A stretch of DNA of 64,000 nucleotides from Actinospineispora acaciae DSM 45401 (GCF_000620785.1 NZ_JIAI01000004.1:1-64000); one strand, 5' to 3'. Numbered from the stretch's first letter, positions 1 to 8,546 are shown. The notes: generated by a model from the sequence alone, not told the origin. A program made the numbers and translations.

Positions 1-25
1 TACGCTTCAGTACATGTGAACGCAA

Positions 26-60
26 CAGTTCAGTCCAGATGAACTGGACGGGACAGTTCA
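26..60. promoter_or_regulatory. Probable autoregulatory operator of the TetR gene
   Basis: An inverted repeat CAGTTCA (26-32) / TGAACTG (40-46) contains a nested dyad GTCCAG / CTGGAC (33-38 and 44-49). A third copy of ACAGTTCA lies at 53-60, a direct repeat of 25-32 offset by 28 bp. The array ends 14 bp before the TetR start, where an autoregulatory operator is expected. Assignment to this regulator is inference from position and symmetry. Confidence 0.6.
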
Positions 61-73
61 GCGGGTTGGTAGC

Positions 74-739
74 ATGCGGGGCATGGCCGAACCACCCCGG
101 CGCACGCCCACCGGCGAGCGCGCCGACCTCAAGCGCCGGGCCATCGTCGACGCCGCCCGCGAGGTGTTCCTCACCCGCGGCTACGAAGCCGGCATCGACC
201 TCATCGCCCAGCGCGCCGACGTGTCCAAGGTGACGATCTACAACCACTTCGGGAGCAAGCGAGAGCTGTTCCTCGCGGTGATCCACGACGCCCTCGAAGA
301 CGCGCTCCAGCAACCGAAGTCGGCCCTGGAAAAGAGCCTGGCGGAGTCCAGCGACATGCGCGAGATCCTCATGCGGGCGGCGCGAGGATGGGTGACCGGA
401 ATGGCGCAGCCACAGGTACTTGCGCTACGCACCCTCGTCGCCAGCGAGGTGGAGCGATTCCCCGAGCTCGGCCAGGCATGGAAGGCCAACGGCCCCGGCC
501 CAACGTCCGCCATCCTCGTCGAGGAGTTCCGCGCACGCATCGACGCCGGCGAGCTCGACATCCCCGACATCGACCTGGCACTGGTCCAGCTCTACGCACT
601 CGTCCTCTACCCACACTTCGCCCACCTCGCATACGGCGAACGAATCAACAAAAACCGCGCCAACGAGCTCATCGACCGCGGCGTGGACATGTTCCTCACC
701 TACTACTCGGCCAAAACTGTGTCGCAACCCAACTGCTGA
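74..739 (+). CDS. TetR/AcrR-family transcriptional regulator
   Basis: A 221-residue protein of normal TetR length. The N-terminal helix-turn-helix (about residues 15-65) shows the family signature: a helix ending EVFLTRGYEAG, then VSKVTIYNHFGSKRELF. The C-terminal half resembles TetR ligand domains that end in a YxxxV helix. An ATG at 83 (MAEPPRR) is an equally possible start, and neither has a strong ribosome site. A repeat array just upstream suggests autorepression. The regulated gene is probably divergent and outside the window, since the next gene (773-1600) converges on this one. Ligand unknown. Confidence 0.9.
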   Translation: MRGMAEPPRRTPTGERADLKRRAIVDAAREVFLTRGYEAGIDLIAQRADVSKVTIYNHFGSKRELFLAVIHDALEDALQQPKSALEKSLAESSDMREILMRAARGWVTGMAQPQVLALRTLVASEVERFPELGQAWKANGPGPTSAILVEEFRARIDAGELDIPDIDLALVQLYALVLYPHFAHLAYGERINKNRANELIDRGVDMFLTYYSAKTVSQPNC

Positions 740-772
740 GCGACAGCCAGGCAGAGAACCGGCTTCGGTGCA

Positions 773-1600
773 CTATGGCTTGCGAGCGACCCCGCCGTGG
801 GCATCGATCTCCTGTACGGTGCCCACCTCCGCCAGGTTCGGCCGCCAGCGGGTGACCGGCACCAAGCCGGGCTCCACCAGCTCCCAGCCGTCGAAGATCC
901 GCTCCAGGTCCTCGGGCGTGCGCAGGTGGTACGCCACCGCCCCGGTCTCGGCGTAGCTCTCGCTGGCCCGGCGCTTGGCCTCGCCGGCGTCGGTGTCGTC
1001 CCACAACGCCAGATAGCTGCCGGACGGAACGGCCGCCGTCAGCCTGTCGACGATCGAACGCAGCTCGCCGAACTCGGCGACGTGGCCGAGCACGCCCATG
1101 AACATCACGGCGATCGGCTTGGTGAAGTTCAGCACGTTGCGGGCGCCATCGATGATCGACTCTGGGTCGTGCAGGTCCGCGTCCAGGTACGTGGTGACGC
1201 CCTCCGGGGTGGTGTTGACCAGCAACGCGCGAGCATGGGCCAACACCAGCGGATCGTTGTCCACGTAGACGACCCGCGCATCGGGCGCCACCGCCTGAGC
1301 GACCTCGTGGGTGTTCTGCATGGTGGGCAAACCGGTGCCGATGTCCAGGAACTGCCGCACCCCGGCCTCGGCGGCCAGGAAGCGCACAACCCTGATCAAG
1401 AACTGCCGTGACTGCTGCGCCATGGTCACGATGCCCGGGTTCAGCGCCACCCAGTCGTCACCGGCCGCGCGGTCCACCGGATAGTTGTCCTTGCCCCCCA
1501 ACCAGTAGTTCCACACCCGCGCCGAATGCGGCACATCCGCGTCGACCTTGAATCTCGGCCTGCCCGCGGGACTGCTGTCCGCCACTCCACCCTCCAGCAC
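773..1600 (-). CDS. SAM-dependent methyltransferase, PF04672 (DUF574) type
   Basis: A 275-residue protein of the actinomycete-specific methyltransferase family. The N-terminal signature VWNYWLGGKDNYPVDR (about 29-44) is followed by the SAM-binding motif FLDIGTGLPT (84-93). The acidic end of strand 2 is VVYVDNDPLV, and a later AVMFMGVLGHV segment is typical. Substrates of this large family are mostly unknown. A GTG seven codons in (VADSS) is an alternative start. It stands alone, converging with the TetR gene and separated by 85 bp from the dehydrogenase operon. Family assignment is secure; function is not. Confidence 0.9.
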   Translation of the reverse strand: MLEGGVADSSPAGRPRFKVDADVPHSARVWNYWLGGKDNYPVDRAAGDDWVALNPGIVTMAQQSRQFLIRVVRFLAAEAGVRQFLDIGTGLPTMQNTHEVAQAVAPDARVVYVDNDPLVLAHARALLVNTTPEGVTTYLDADLHDPESIIDGARNVLNFTKPIAVMFMGVLGHVAEFGELRSIVDRLTAAVPSGSYLALWDDTDAGEAKRRASESYAETGAVAYHLRTPEDLERIFDGWELVEPGLVPVTRWRPNLAEVGTVQEIDAHGGVARKP

Positions 1601-1685
1601 TACCGGCTACTCCATCGAGTGCCCATTCAAGTCGCACGTTCGCACCGACGCATCACGACCCCGGCGGGCGCCGGGACCGCGACGG

Positions 1686-2693
1686 TCATGGTCGCAGCAG
1701 TACCTTGACCGCGCCCGCGTGTTCGTCCGCGAGCAGGGCGAACGCCTCACCGACCCGGTCGAGCGGCAGCTCGTGGCTGACGATCAGGCCGGGGTCCAAG
1801 GCGCCGGCCGCGAACGCGCGCACCGCGTGCGACCAGGCGCGAGACGGCGCGCCGAACACCGTGTGGACGGTGACCGCGCCCTGCACCAGGTCGGCGGCGG
1901 ACAACGGCCGGTCGTCCGAGGCCGGTAGCCCGGTGAGGACCACCCGGCCACCGCGCCGCGCCAGGGCCACCGCCAGCCGCGCCGCGCCCGGCGCCCCGGC
2001 CGCCTCCAGCACCAGGTCGAACCGGCCCGGCTCGGCAGCCGCCCGGTCGGGGGTGAGCACCGCGCTCGCCCCGCACCGCCGCGCCAGCCCGGCGCGAGCC
2101 GCGCGCGGCTCCACCACCGTCAGCTCGCCCGGATGACAGGCCCGCAGCAGCTGGGTGGCCAGCAGGCCCAGGGTGCCGCCGCCGACCACGGCCACCGCCT
2201 CGCCCGGCACCGGCGCCGCCTTGAGGCAGGCCGCCGCGACACACGCGGCCGGCTCCAGCCCGGCGGCGGCGCGCAGGTCGGTCCCGTCGGGCAGCACGTG
2301 CAGCAGCCGGGCCGGAACCGTCAGGTAGTCCGCCCAGGCACCGGGCAGCGTGAACCCCGACTCCTCGTATCCGGCCTGGCACAGGTTGGTCTCACCGCGA
2401 CGGCACGCGTCGCAGCGCTGGCAGGAGCGGAAGTTCTCCCCCACCACCGGCCGGCCCACCAGCCCGGCGTCCACGCCCGCGCCCACCGAGGCCACCGTGC
2501 CCGACCACTCATGCCCCGGCACCACCGGATACCTCACCAGCTCGGCCGGGCGCCCGCCGGCCAGCACCTCCCGGTCGGACCCGCAGATGCCGGCCCAGGC
2601 GATCCGCACCAACGCCTCGCCGGCCCCCGGCGGCGCGGGCTCGGCCGGGCCCACCCGCAACCGGGTCGGCCCCTCGATGTACACCGCCCTCAT
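1686..2693 (-). CDS. Zinc-dependent medium-chain alcohol/polyol dehydrogenase
   Basis: A 335-residue medium-chain dehydrogenase. Catalytic zinc ligands are visible as ICGSD (Cys37) and GHEWSG (His61, Glu62). Structural-zinc cysteines are C91, C94, C97 and C105. The nucleotide fold carries VAVVGGGTLG (about 168-177). These features fit NAD(P)-dependent oxidation of a sugar alcohol or sugar acid, of the threonine/sorbitol dehydrogenase type. The start is the ATG at 2693, which overlaps the stop of the preceding truncated gene by 4 bp (ATGA), so it is translationally coupled as the last gene of the sugar operon. The open frame runs further upstream but without family similarity. Exact substrate unknown. 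Confidence 0.88.
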   Translation of the reverse strand: MRAVYIEGPTRLRVGPAEPAPPGAGEALVRIAWAGICGSDREVLAGGRPAELVRYPVVPGHEWSGTVASVGAGVDAGLVGRPVVGENFRSCQRCDACRRGETNLCQAGYEESGFTLPGAWADYLTVPARLLHVLPDGTDLRAAAGLEPAACVAAACLKAAPVPGEAVAVVGGGTLGLLATQLLRACHPGELTVVEPRAARAGLARRCGASAVLTPDRAAAEPGRFDLVLEAAGAPGAARLAVALARRGGRVVLTGLPASDDRPLSAADLVQGAVTVHTVFGAPSRAWSHAVRAFAAGALDPGLIVSHELPLDRVGEAFALLADEHAGAVKVLLRP

Positions 2694-3184
2694 GGAGACT
2701 GGGCCGGCACCGGCACCGCCGTGTCCAGCACCCCGATGTCGGTGACCAGGACGCTGCGGATACCGGCGTCGGCGGACCGCTCGATGTCGGCAAGGCACGC
2801 CACGAGCTGCTCGGTGCCGTGCGCCTGCGCGCCCAGTGCGCCAGCCCCGGACGCCACCGCCGCGGCGGAGGTGCCCCATCCCGCCAGCGGCCGGGCGAAC
2901 AGGCTCACCTCGATCGACCGGATCGCCGCCGTATGGACCATGGCGGACAGCTCGTCGTCGGTCAGCAGCATCCCGCCGCTACCCTGCGAGACGCGGTGCA
3001 CCGGCACGCCCCGCGCGTCGGCCTCGACGAGGACCTCGGACAGCACCTCGGGCCCCTCCACGCTCGGGATCTCCACCCGATACTGCGCGCCGTCCGGGAA
3101 CCGCTTCTCGCTGGACGGCACCGCATCGCCGTCCGAGGCCGCCAGCCCGCTGGAGGCCAGGAACTCCCGGATGTTCCGCATCAT
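2690..3184 (-). pseudogene. C-terminally truncated actinobacterial conserved protein (peptidase-U32-like)
   Basis: A 164-residue product beginning MMRNIREFLASSGL and containing FPDGAQYRVEIPSVEGP and VHRVSQGSGGMLL. I recognise this as the N-terminal half of a conserved actinobacterial protein of about 300 residues, often annotated U32-peptidase-like and found in sugar operons. Similarity stops after SVLVTDIGVL; ten unrelated residues follow before a TGA that overlaps the dehydrogenase start. The half carrying VxVPTDLT-like and C-terminal segments is absent. This looks like a deletion that fused the gene end to its neighbour while keeping the operon intact. A genuinely short paralogue is possible. 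The family recall is from memory and moderately certain. Confidence 0.6.
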
Positions 3185-4389
3185 CCGACGCCGAGCTGGA
3201 ACACGGTCGTCTGGTGATAGGTCTGGCCCGGGTTCAGCGTGGTGCTGGGGAACTCCGGGTGGTTGGGCGAGTCCGGGAAGTGCTGGGTCTCCAGCGCCAG
3301 CCCGGCGCCCTGCCGGTAGGCGTGGCCGCCGGTTCCGATGATCGTTCCGTCGAGGAAGTTCCCGGAGTAGAACTGGATTCCGGGCTCGGTGGTGAGCACG
3401 GTGAGCGTCCGCCCGGTCGAGGGGTCCTCCACCTTGGCGGCCTGCGCCAGCGAGGTGTCGTCTCCGCGGTTGATCGCCCAGTTCAGGTCGTAGCCCTGGC
3501 CGGTCAGCAGCTGCGGGTCGTTCGCGGTGATCCGGGCGCCGATCGCGGTCGGGGCGGTGAAGTCCATCGGCGTGCCCTTGACCGGGGCGAGCTGGCCGGT
3601 GGGGATCTGGGTCGAGTCGGTCGGGGTGTAGCGGTCGGCGTTGAGGGTCAGCCGGTGGTCGTAGATGCCCAGGGCGGACTCGCCGGCGAGGTTCCAGTAG
3701 CTGTGGTTGGTCAGGTTCACCACCGTCGGCGCGTCGGTGCTCGCCTGGTAGTCGATGTTCAGCCGGTTGGTCTGGTCGAGGGTGTAGGTGACCGTCGCCG
3801 TGAGCGCACCCGGATAGCCCATCTCCCCTGAAGGACTGACGTACTGCAGCTTCAGTCCGACCGTGTCGCCGCCCTGTTGCGGGGTGGCCTGCCACACCTT
3901 CTGGTCGAACCCCGCGGTGCCGCCGTGCAGGCTGTTGCCGTTGTTGTTCACCGGCAGCTGGTGGGCGGTGCCGTTGAGGGTGAAGGCGCCTTTGGCGATC
4001 CGGTTGGCGTAGCGGCCGATGATCGCGCCGAAGTAGGGGTTGCCCTTCTTCTTGGCGATGTCGAGATAGCCGTCCAGGGTGGCGAACCCGAGCACCACGT
4101 TGTCGACGTGGCCTCGGCGGTCGGGCACCTCCAGCGACTGGATGGTGCCGCCGTAGGTCAGGATCCGCACCGTCATGCCACGGCCGTTGGACAGCGTGTA
4201 GCGGCTCACCGCGGCGCCGTCCACCTGACCGAACGGCTCACTGGTCACGGTCGGCGCCTGGTTGGCAGCCGCGGAACTGGCTCCCGCCGAGGGCGGGGCG
4301 GGCGGCGTGCTCGTTGCGGTGCCGCCGCACGCTGTGAGGCCGACGATGCCGGCTATCGCTATCACTCTGACAAGCAGGATGCCGCGCAT
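3181..4389 (-). CDS. galM: Secreted lipoprotein aldose 1-epimerase
   Basis: A 402-residue aldose 1-epimerase (mutarotase), which interconverts alpha and beta anomers of free sugars. A lipoprotein signal peptide ends in LTAC (Cys21), followed by a Ser/Ala/Pro-rich linker to about residue 50, so it should act outside the membrane on sugars before uptake. Family motifs are IIGRYANRI, NNNGNSLHGG (His), NLTNHSYWNL (His) and a late ALETQHFPDSPNHPEFPST block that carries the catalytic Glu. A GGAGAG ribosome site precedes the ATG. It lies 9 bp after the ABC ATPase gene and overlaps the truncated gene by 4 bp, so it belongs to the same operon. Confidence 0.92.
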   Translation of the reverse strand: MRGILLVRVIAIAGIVGLTACGGTATSTPPAPPSAGASSAAANQAPTVTSEPFGQVDGAAVSRYTLSNGRGMTVRILTYGGTIQSLEVPDRRGHVDNVVLGFATLDGYLDIAKKKGNPYFGAIIGRYANRIAKGAFTLNGTAHQLPVNNNGNSLHGGTAGFDQKVWQATPQQGGDTVGLKLQYVSPSGEMGYPGALTATVTYTLDQTNRLNIDYQASTDAPTVVNLTNHSYWNLAGESALGIYDHRLTLNADRYTPTDSTQIPTGQLAPVKGTPMDFTAPTAIGARITANDPQLLTGQGYDLNWAINRGDDTSLAQAAKVEDPSTGRTLTVLTTEPGIQFYSGNFLDGTIIGTGGHAYRQGAGLALETQHFPDSPNHPEFPSTTLNPGQTYHQTTVFQLGVG

Positions 4390-4398
4390 GGGCTCTCC

Positions 4399-5166
4399 TC
4401 AGTCGTGGTTGAGGCGGTATTCGGCGTGCACGAGCTCGAGCAGTTCGGCGACGGAGGTGTCCTTGGACGGTTTGTCGAAGGTGATCTCGCCGTGTTGGAG
4501 CAGGTTGACGCGGTCGCAGACGTCGACGATCTGGCCGTAGTTGTGCGCGATCAGGATGATGGCGATGTCGCCGCGCGCCTTGAGCTGTTGGAGCAGGCGC
4601 AGGATCAGCCCGCCCTCCTTGGCCCCCATCGCGGCCAGCGGCTCGTCCAGCAGCAGCAGCTTGGCCTCGGAGTGCACCGAGCGGGCCACCGCGATGGCCT
4701 GGCGCTGCCCGCCGGAGAGCTGGCCGACCTGCGCGGTCACCGACGGGATGTTGATGCCGATCGCGTCCAGCGCCTCGCGGGCGCGGCGCTTCATCTCCCG
4801 GCGGCGCAGGAACGGCAGCGGCGCGTGCACCAGCTCCTTGTTCAGGTGCAGGTTCAGGTAGACCGGCAGCTCGTTGACCATCGCCAGGTCCTGGAACACC
4901 GTCTCGATGCCCAGCGACCGCGCGTGCGTGACCGACCGCAGCACCACCGGTTCACCCTCGAAGAACAGCTCACCGCCGTCCGGCCGGTGGAAACCGGTCA
5001 GGATCTTGATCAAGGTGGACTTGCCGGCGCCGTTGTCGCCGATCAGGCCGAGGATCTCGCCTCGGCGCACCGACAGGTTCACGTCGCGCAGCGCGCTCAC
5101 CGGGCCGAACCCCTTGCTGAGGTGCTCGGCCCGAACGACCTCGTCTGCTCTGATGTCGCTGCTCAT
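4399..5166 (-). CDS. Sugar ABC transporter ATP-binding protein, single-domain (FrcA-like)
   Basis: A 255-residue ATPase for the adjacent permease. Walker A is GDNGAGKST, the signature is LSGGQRQAIAVARS, Walker B is LLLLDEP, and the switch His is in ILIAHN. Ribose/xylose-class importers usually carry two fused nucleotide-binding domains of about 500 residues. This one has a single domain, as in the fructose importer FrcBCA. The start is the ATG at 5166, which overlaps the permease stop (ATGA). The frame is open far upstream, but that is antisense to nothing recognisable and merely shadows the permease and binding-protein genes. Confidence 0.92.
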   Translation of the reverse strand: MSSDIRADEVVRAEHLSKGFGPVSALRDVNLSVRRGEILGLIGDNGAGKSTLIKILTGFHRPDGGELFFEGEPVVLRSVTHARSLGIETVFQDLAMVNELPVYLNLHLNKELVHAPLPFLRRREMKRRAREALDAIGINIPSVTAQVGQLSGGQRQAIAVARSVHSEAKLLLLDEPLAAMGAKEGGLILRLLQQLKARGDIAIILIAHNYGQIVDVCDRVNLLQHGEITFDKPSKDTSVAELLELVHAEYRLNHD

Positions 5167-6137
5167 AGGGCGCTCATCCGCTTGCGCAGCACCGTCAGGT
5201 ACACGTTGATCAGCATCGCGACCAGGATCGCGATCCCCAGCACCACCGGGAACGCGCTGGCGTTGACCCCGGTCAGGTTGAACCCGTCGTACACGATCCC
5301 CAGCAACAGCGCCCCCAGGAACGCCCCGACCACCGTGCCCGACCCGCCAAGCAGCGCGGTGCCCCCGATCACCGCGGCGGCCACCGCGAAGAACATCGTG
5401 TTGAACCCGCCGTTGGTCGGGTCGTACGAGCCCACCCTGGTGCCCTGCAACACCCCGGCGAACCCGGCCAGCGTGCTGGTCAACGCGAAGTTGACCACCT
5501 TGACCGTGCCGGTGCGGATGCCCGACTCCGCCGCGCCGACCGGGTTGCCGCCGGTGGCCTGGGTGTACACGCCGAACCTCGTGGTGGACAGCACCACCTG
5601 CATCACCGCGACGATGAGCAACGCCCAGCCGAACTCGCTCCACGGCGCCTGCCCGATCCAGGTGGCCAGGCCTTCGCCGGTGGGCGCGGCGACCGGCGAG
5701 CCCCCGGAGATCACCAGCGAGATGCCCTGCAGCAGGAACGCCATGCCGAGCGTGGTGATGAACGCCGGCAGCCCGAACAGGGTGCGGATCAGCCCGTTGG
5801 CCGTCCCGATGAACGCGCAGACCACCAGGGAGCCGACCAGCGCGAGCAGCAGCGGCGCGCCCGCGTCGTAGAACAGGATCAGCACGAACGGCGACAGGGT
5901 GAACACGAACCCGGCGGACAGGTCGATCTCGCCGCAGATCAGCAGCATCACCTCGCCCGCGGCCACGATCGCCCACGGCGCCACGTACTGCGCGATCGTG
6001 TGGTAGTTGTCCACGGTGTTGAAGCCCACGCTGGTGGTGAGGCTGAAGTAGATCCCGGCGGCCACCGTCACCAGCAGGATGCTCAGCTCCTTGACCCGCA
6101 CCGAGCCGGCCAGCAGCGCGCCCACGTTGTTCGGCAT
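5163..6137 (-). CDS. Sugar ABC transporter permease (ribose/fructose class)
   Basis: A 324-residue hydrophobic protein with about 8-10 membrane segments and BPD_transp_2 features. These include the GEIDLSAGFVF motif after the first helices (compare GGIDLSVG in RbsC), GLPAFITTLGM, and a C-terminal AVIGGTALLGGSGTVVGAFLGALLLG block. It should form a homodimeric channel. It begins 3 bp downstream of the binding-protein stop and overlaps the ATPase gene by 4 bp, so the three form one importer unit. The regulator and enzymes nearby point to a sugar or sugar-acid substrate. Confidence 0.93.
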   Translation of the reverse strand: MPNNVGALLAGSVRVKELSILLVTVAAGIYFSLTTSVGFNTVDNYHTIAQYVAPWAIVAAGEVMLLICGEIDLSAGFVFTLSPFVLILFYDAGAPLLLALVGSLVVCAFIGTANGLIRTLFGLPAFITTLGMAFLLQGISLVISGGSPVAAPTGEGLATWIGQAPWSEFGWALLIVAVMQVVLSTTRFGVYTQATGGNPVGAAESGIRTGTVKVVNFALTSTLAGFAGVLQGTRVGSYDPTNGGFNTMFFAVAAAVIGGTALLGGSGTVVGAFLGALLLGIVYDGFNLTGVNASAFPVVLGIAILVAMLINVYLTVLRKRMSAL

Positions 6138-6140
6138 GCG

Positions 6141-7241
6141 CTAGCGGGTCAGCGCGGTCGCGGGCGGCAGCGGGATCGCCGAGGGCATCGGCACCATCGC
6201 CGCGTTCGGCCCGCCCTCGAACTTGCTGTTGGCCGACTGGTACGGGCCGACGTTCTCCTTGGTCACGAACGTGAGCCCGGTGTCGGTCACCGGCGGCGTC
6301 ACCAGCGTGCCGGACAGCCGGTACATGTACATGTACAGCACCGGCAGGAACCCCTGCAGGTACGCGGACTGGTCGATGGTGAAGTCCAGCGCGCCCGAGC
6401 CGACGCCCTTGATCGTGTCCGCCAGCGTGTCGTACCCGCCGGCGTGCACCTTGCCCTGCAGGTTCCGGCTGGTGATCAGCTGCGCGATGGACGCGGTGCT
6501 GCCGGCGTCGACCGCGTAGATCCCCTTCGCGCCGGGGTTGCCGGTGTACGCGGCGGTGATCGCGTTCAGCTCGGCGGCCTGCTCGGCCCCGGTGTTCACC
6601 GACCTGACGGTCACCCCCGGCGCGGCCTGCTTGAGCGCGTCGGTGATGCCGTCCAGCCGGGGTTGCACGTTGTTGCCGCCCGGCTGTGAGATCCCCACCA
6701 GGATGTCCCCGGACGTCACATCGCGAGCGATCCGCTGCCCCATCAGGAACCCCGACCGGTACAGGTCCTGCCCCACATACGTCAGCGGGAAGTTGTTCGC
6801 CGCCGTGGCGTTGTAGGCGATCACCGGGATGCCCTTGGCCAACGCCCGCTTGGTCGGCTCGACGAACGCGTTGTCGTCGGTCAACGCCACCGCGATGCCG
6901 TCGGCATTGCTGGTGATCGCGGTGTTGAACGCGTTGGCCATCTCCGAGACGTTGCCGTCCTGCGAGCCCGTCCACTGCGGCGCCGGCAACCCCAACAACG
7001 CCGCCGCATCCGCCAGACCGGTCCGGGTCGGCACGAAGAACGAGTTCGTCGTCACGTGGTTGACGAACACGAACCGCCACGGCGGCGTCGCCGGAAAACC
7101 GCCCGCCCCCTTACCCTCCGAACCCTGGCGCCCGCCGCCGCACGCGGCCAGCAGCGCGCCCACACCGACCGCGCCACCGCCGGCGCCGACCAGCCTCAGC
7201 GCCGCCCTTCGGGAGTAATCACTCGTCACCGTTGACGTCAT
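6141..7241 (-). CDS. Sugar ABC transporter substrate-binding lipoprotein
   Basis: A 366-residue periplasmic-binding-protein-like lipoprotein of the ribose/autoinducer-2 class (PF13407). The N-terminus has SRRAALRLVGAGGG, a possible twin-arginine signal, ending in the lipobox LLAAC, then a Gly/Ser linker. Body motifs include GIAVALTDDNAF, GIPVIAYNATA, GQRIARDVTSGDILVGISQPGG and a C-terminal ENVGPYQSANS segment. The start used is ATG 7241; ATG 7259 and a longer frame to 7301 are possible, but residues before 7241 do not look like a signal peptide. A predicted FadR-family operator (7302-7318) lies about 60 bp upstream, marking the promoter of the six-gene operon 7241-1686. Confidence 0.92.
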   Translation of the reverse strand: MTSTVTSDYSRRAALRLVGAGGGAVGVGALLAACGGGRQGSEGKGAGGFPATPPWRFVFVNHVTTNSFFVPTRTGLADAAALLGLPAPQWTGSQDGNVSEMANAFNTAITSNADGIAVALTDDNAFVEPTKRALAKGIPVIAYNATAANNFPLTYVGQDLYRSGFLMGQRIARDVTSGDILVGISQPGGNNVQPRLDGITDALKQAAPGVTVRSVNTGAEQAAELNAITAAYTGNPGAKGIYAVDAGSTASIAQLITSRNLQGKVHAGGYDTLADTIKGVGSGALDFTIDQSAYLQGFLPVLYMYMYRLSGTLVTPPVTDTGLTFVTKENVGPYQSANSKFEGGPNAAMVPMPSAIPLPPATALTR

Positions 7242-7301
7242 CACAGACCACGCATCCATCTCGGCGGGAACAACATCGACCCAAGCCCATCCTGCGTGCA
7301 C

Positions 7302-7318
7302 GAATGATTCAATGATTC
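7302..7318. promoter_or_regulatory. Predicted FadR-type operator, site 2
   Basis: GAATGATTCAATGATTC matches the perfect dyad at 8526-8542 at 14 of 17 positions. It lies between the dehydratase stop and the transporter operon, 60 bp upstream of the binding-protein start. The match is seen directly; the regulator assignment is inferred from the adjacent FadR-family gene. Confidence 0.7.
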
Positions 7319-7328
7319 GCCCAAACCG

Positions 7329-8492
7329 TCAAGCCCCGCGGTCGCCCCTGGACTGGCGCTGCTCCCAGCCCTCCACGAACAGGTTGAAGTTCACCGCCTC
7401 GCGCGGGTGTCGGGCGAGTTGCTCGCGGTCCAGCTCGACCCCCAGGCCCGGGCGGTCGGGCAGCGGGAAGTACCCGTCGACGACCTCGGGAAGGCCCGGC
7501 GCGCACCGCTTCACGAACGGGTCGGCGAAGTCGTTGAAGTGCTCCTGGATCTTGAAGTTCACCGTGGTCGCGGCCAGGTGCAGGTTCGCCGCCGTGGAGA
7601 TCGGCCCGCCCACGTTGTGCGGCGCCATCAGCAGGTAGTGGGCCTCCGCCTCGCCGGCCAGCTTCTTGGCCTCCCACAGCCCCCCGGAGTGGGTGATGTC
7701 GGTCTGGATGATGTCGGCGGCCCGCAGCTCGAACAGCTCCCGGTAGTCGAAACGGGTGTGCATGCGCTCGCCGGTGGCGATCGGGATCTCGGTGTGGGCG
7801 GCGACCTTGGCCAGCGCCTTGAGGTTCTCCGGCGGCACCGGCTCCTCGATCCAGGACGGGCGGTAGGGCACCAGCAGGTTCGCGATGCGGATCGCCGTCG
7901 CCGGGCTGAACCGCCCGTGCATCTCGATGAGCAGCTCCACGTCGGGGCCCACCGCGTCGCGGACCGCCTTGACCAGCGCGAGCGACCGGGCGGTCTCCTC
8001 GGCGTCCAGCTCGAACATGCCGGCGCCGAACGGGTCCAGCTTCAACGCGCGATAGCCCCGCCGCACCACCTCGGTGGCCGCCGCGTGGAACTCCTCGGGC
8101 GTGCGCTCGACCCGGTACCAGCCGTTCGCGTACGCCTTGACCCGATCCCGCACCGCGCCGCCGAGCAGCCGGTACACCGGCAGCCCGAGCGCCTTGCCGA
8201 TGATGTCCCAGCAGGCGATCTCGACCACCGCCAGCGCGGACATCGCGATCTCGCCGGCCCTGGCGTAGTCGTGGCGCGTCATCCGATGCACCAGGCCCTC
8301 GATCTCGAACGGGTCCGCGCCGAGCAGGTGGTTCGGCAACGCCTCGGCCAGGTATCCCAGCAGCGCGTCGGTGTGGTTGAGCATCCGCGCCTCGCCAAGG
8401 CCGCTGATGCCCTCGTCGGTCAGCACCTCGACGATCGTCAGGTTCCGCCACGGCGTACCCAGCACGTGCGTGCTCAATCCGGTGATCCGCAT
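7329..8492 (-). CDS. Mandelate racemase/muconate lactonizing family dehydratase, galactonate dehydratase-like
   Basis: A 387-residue enolase-superfamily enzyme, probably dehydrating a sugar acid to a 2-keto-3-deoxy acid. The capping domain runs to about 125, with SALAVVEIACWDIIGK. Barrel residues are KLDP (Lys151), LLIEMHGRF (Glu190, His192), SWIEEPVPPENL (Glu216/217), IATGERMHTR (Glu242), IIQTDITHSGG and MAPHN (His292). The arrangement EMH...EEP...GER...PH resembles D-galactonate dehydratase, although the first metal ligand is Glu rather than Asp. GGAAGGA precedes the ATG. It is transcribed away from its regulator with an operator 33 bp upstream, and its own stop is followed by a second operator for the transporter operon. 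The exact sugar acid is uncertain. Confidence 0.85.
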   Translation of the reverse strand: MRITGLSTHVLGTPWRNLTIVEVLTDEGISGLGEARMLNHTDALLGYLAEALPNHLLGADPFEIEGLVHRMTRHDYARAGEIAMSALAVVEIACWDIIGKALGLPVYRLLGGAVRDRVKAYANGWYRVERTPEEFHAAATEVVRRGYRALKLDPFGAGMFELDAEETARSLALVKAVRDAVGPDVELLIEMHGRFSPATAIRIANLLVPYRPSWIEEPVPPENLKALAKVAAHTEIPIATGERMHTRFDYRELFELRAADIIQTDITHSGGLWEAKKLAGEAEAHYLLMAPHNVGGPISTAANLHLAATTVNFKIQEHFNDFADPFVKRCAPGLPEVVDGYFPLPDRPGLGVELDREQLARHPREAVNFNLFVEGWEQRQSRGDRGA

Positions 8493-8525
8493 GAGCGGTC
8501 CTTCCGCCTGTTTGACATTATTGAT

Positions 8526-8542
8526 GAATCATTTGATGATTC
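8526..8542. promoter_or_regulatory. Predicted FadR-type operator, site 1
   Basis: A perfect inverted repeat GAATCAT-TTG-ATGATTC in the divergent promoter, 33 bp upstream of the dehydratase and 4 bp upstream of the regulator's GTG. It recurs nearly unchanged at 7302-7318. FadR/GntR-family sugar-acid regulators typically repress from such dyads. Confidence 0.75.
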
Positions 8543-8546
8543 GCAT

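Noticed and set aside
4399-7080. An 893-residue open frame on the minus strand
   Set aside because: Only its last 255 residues are a real ATPase; the rest is a shadow of the permease and binding-protein genes.
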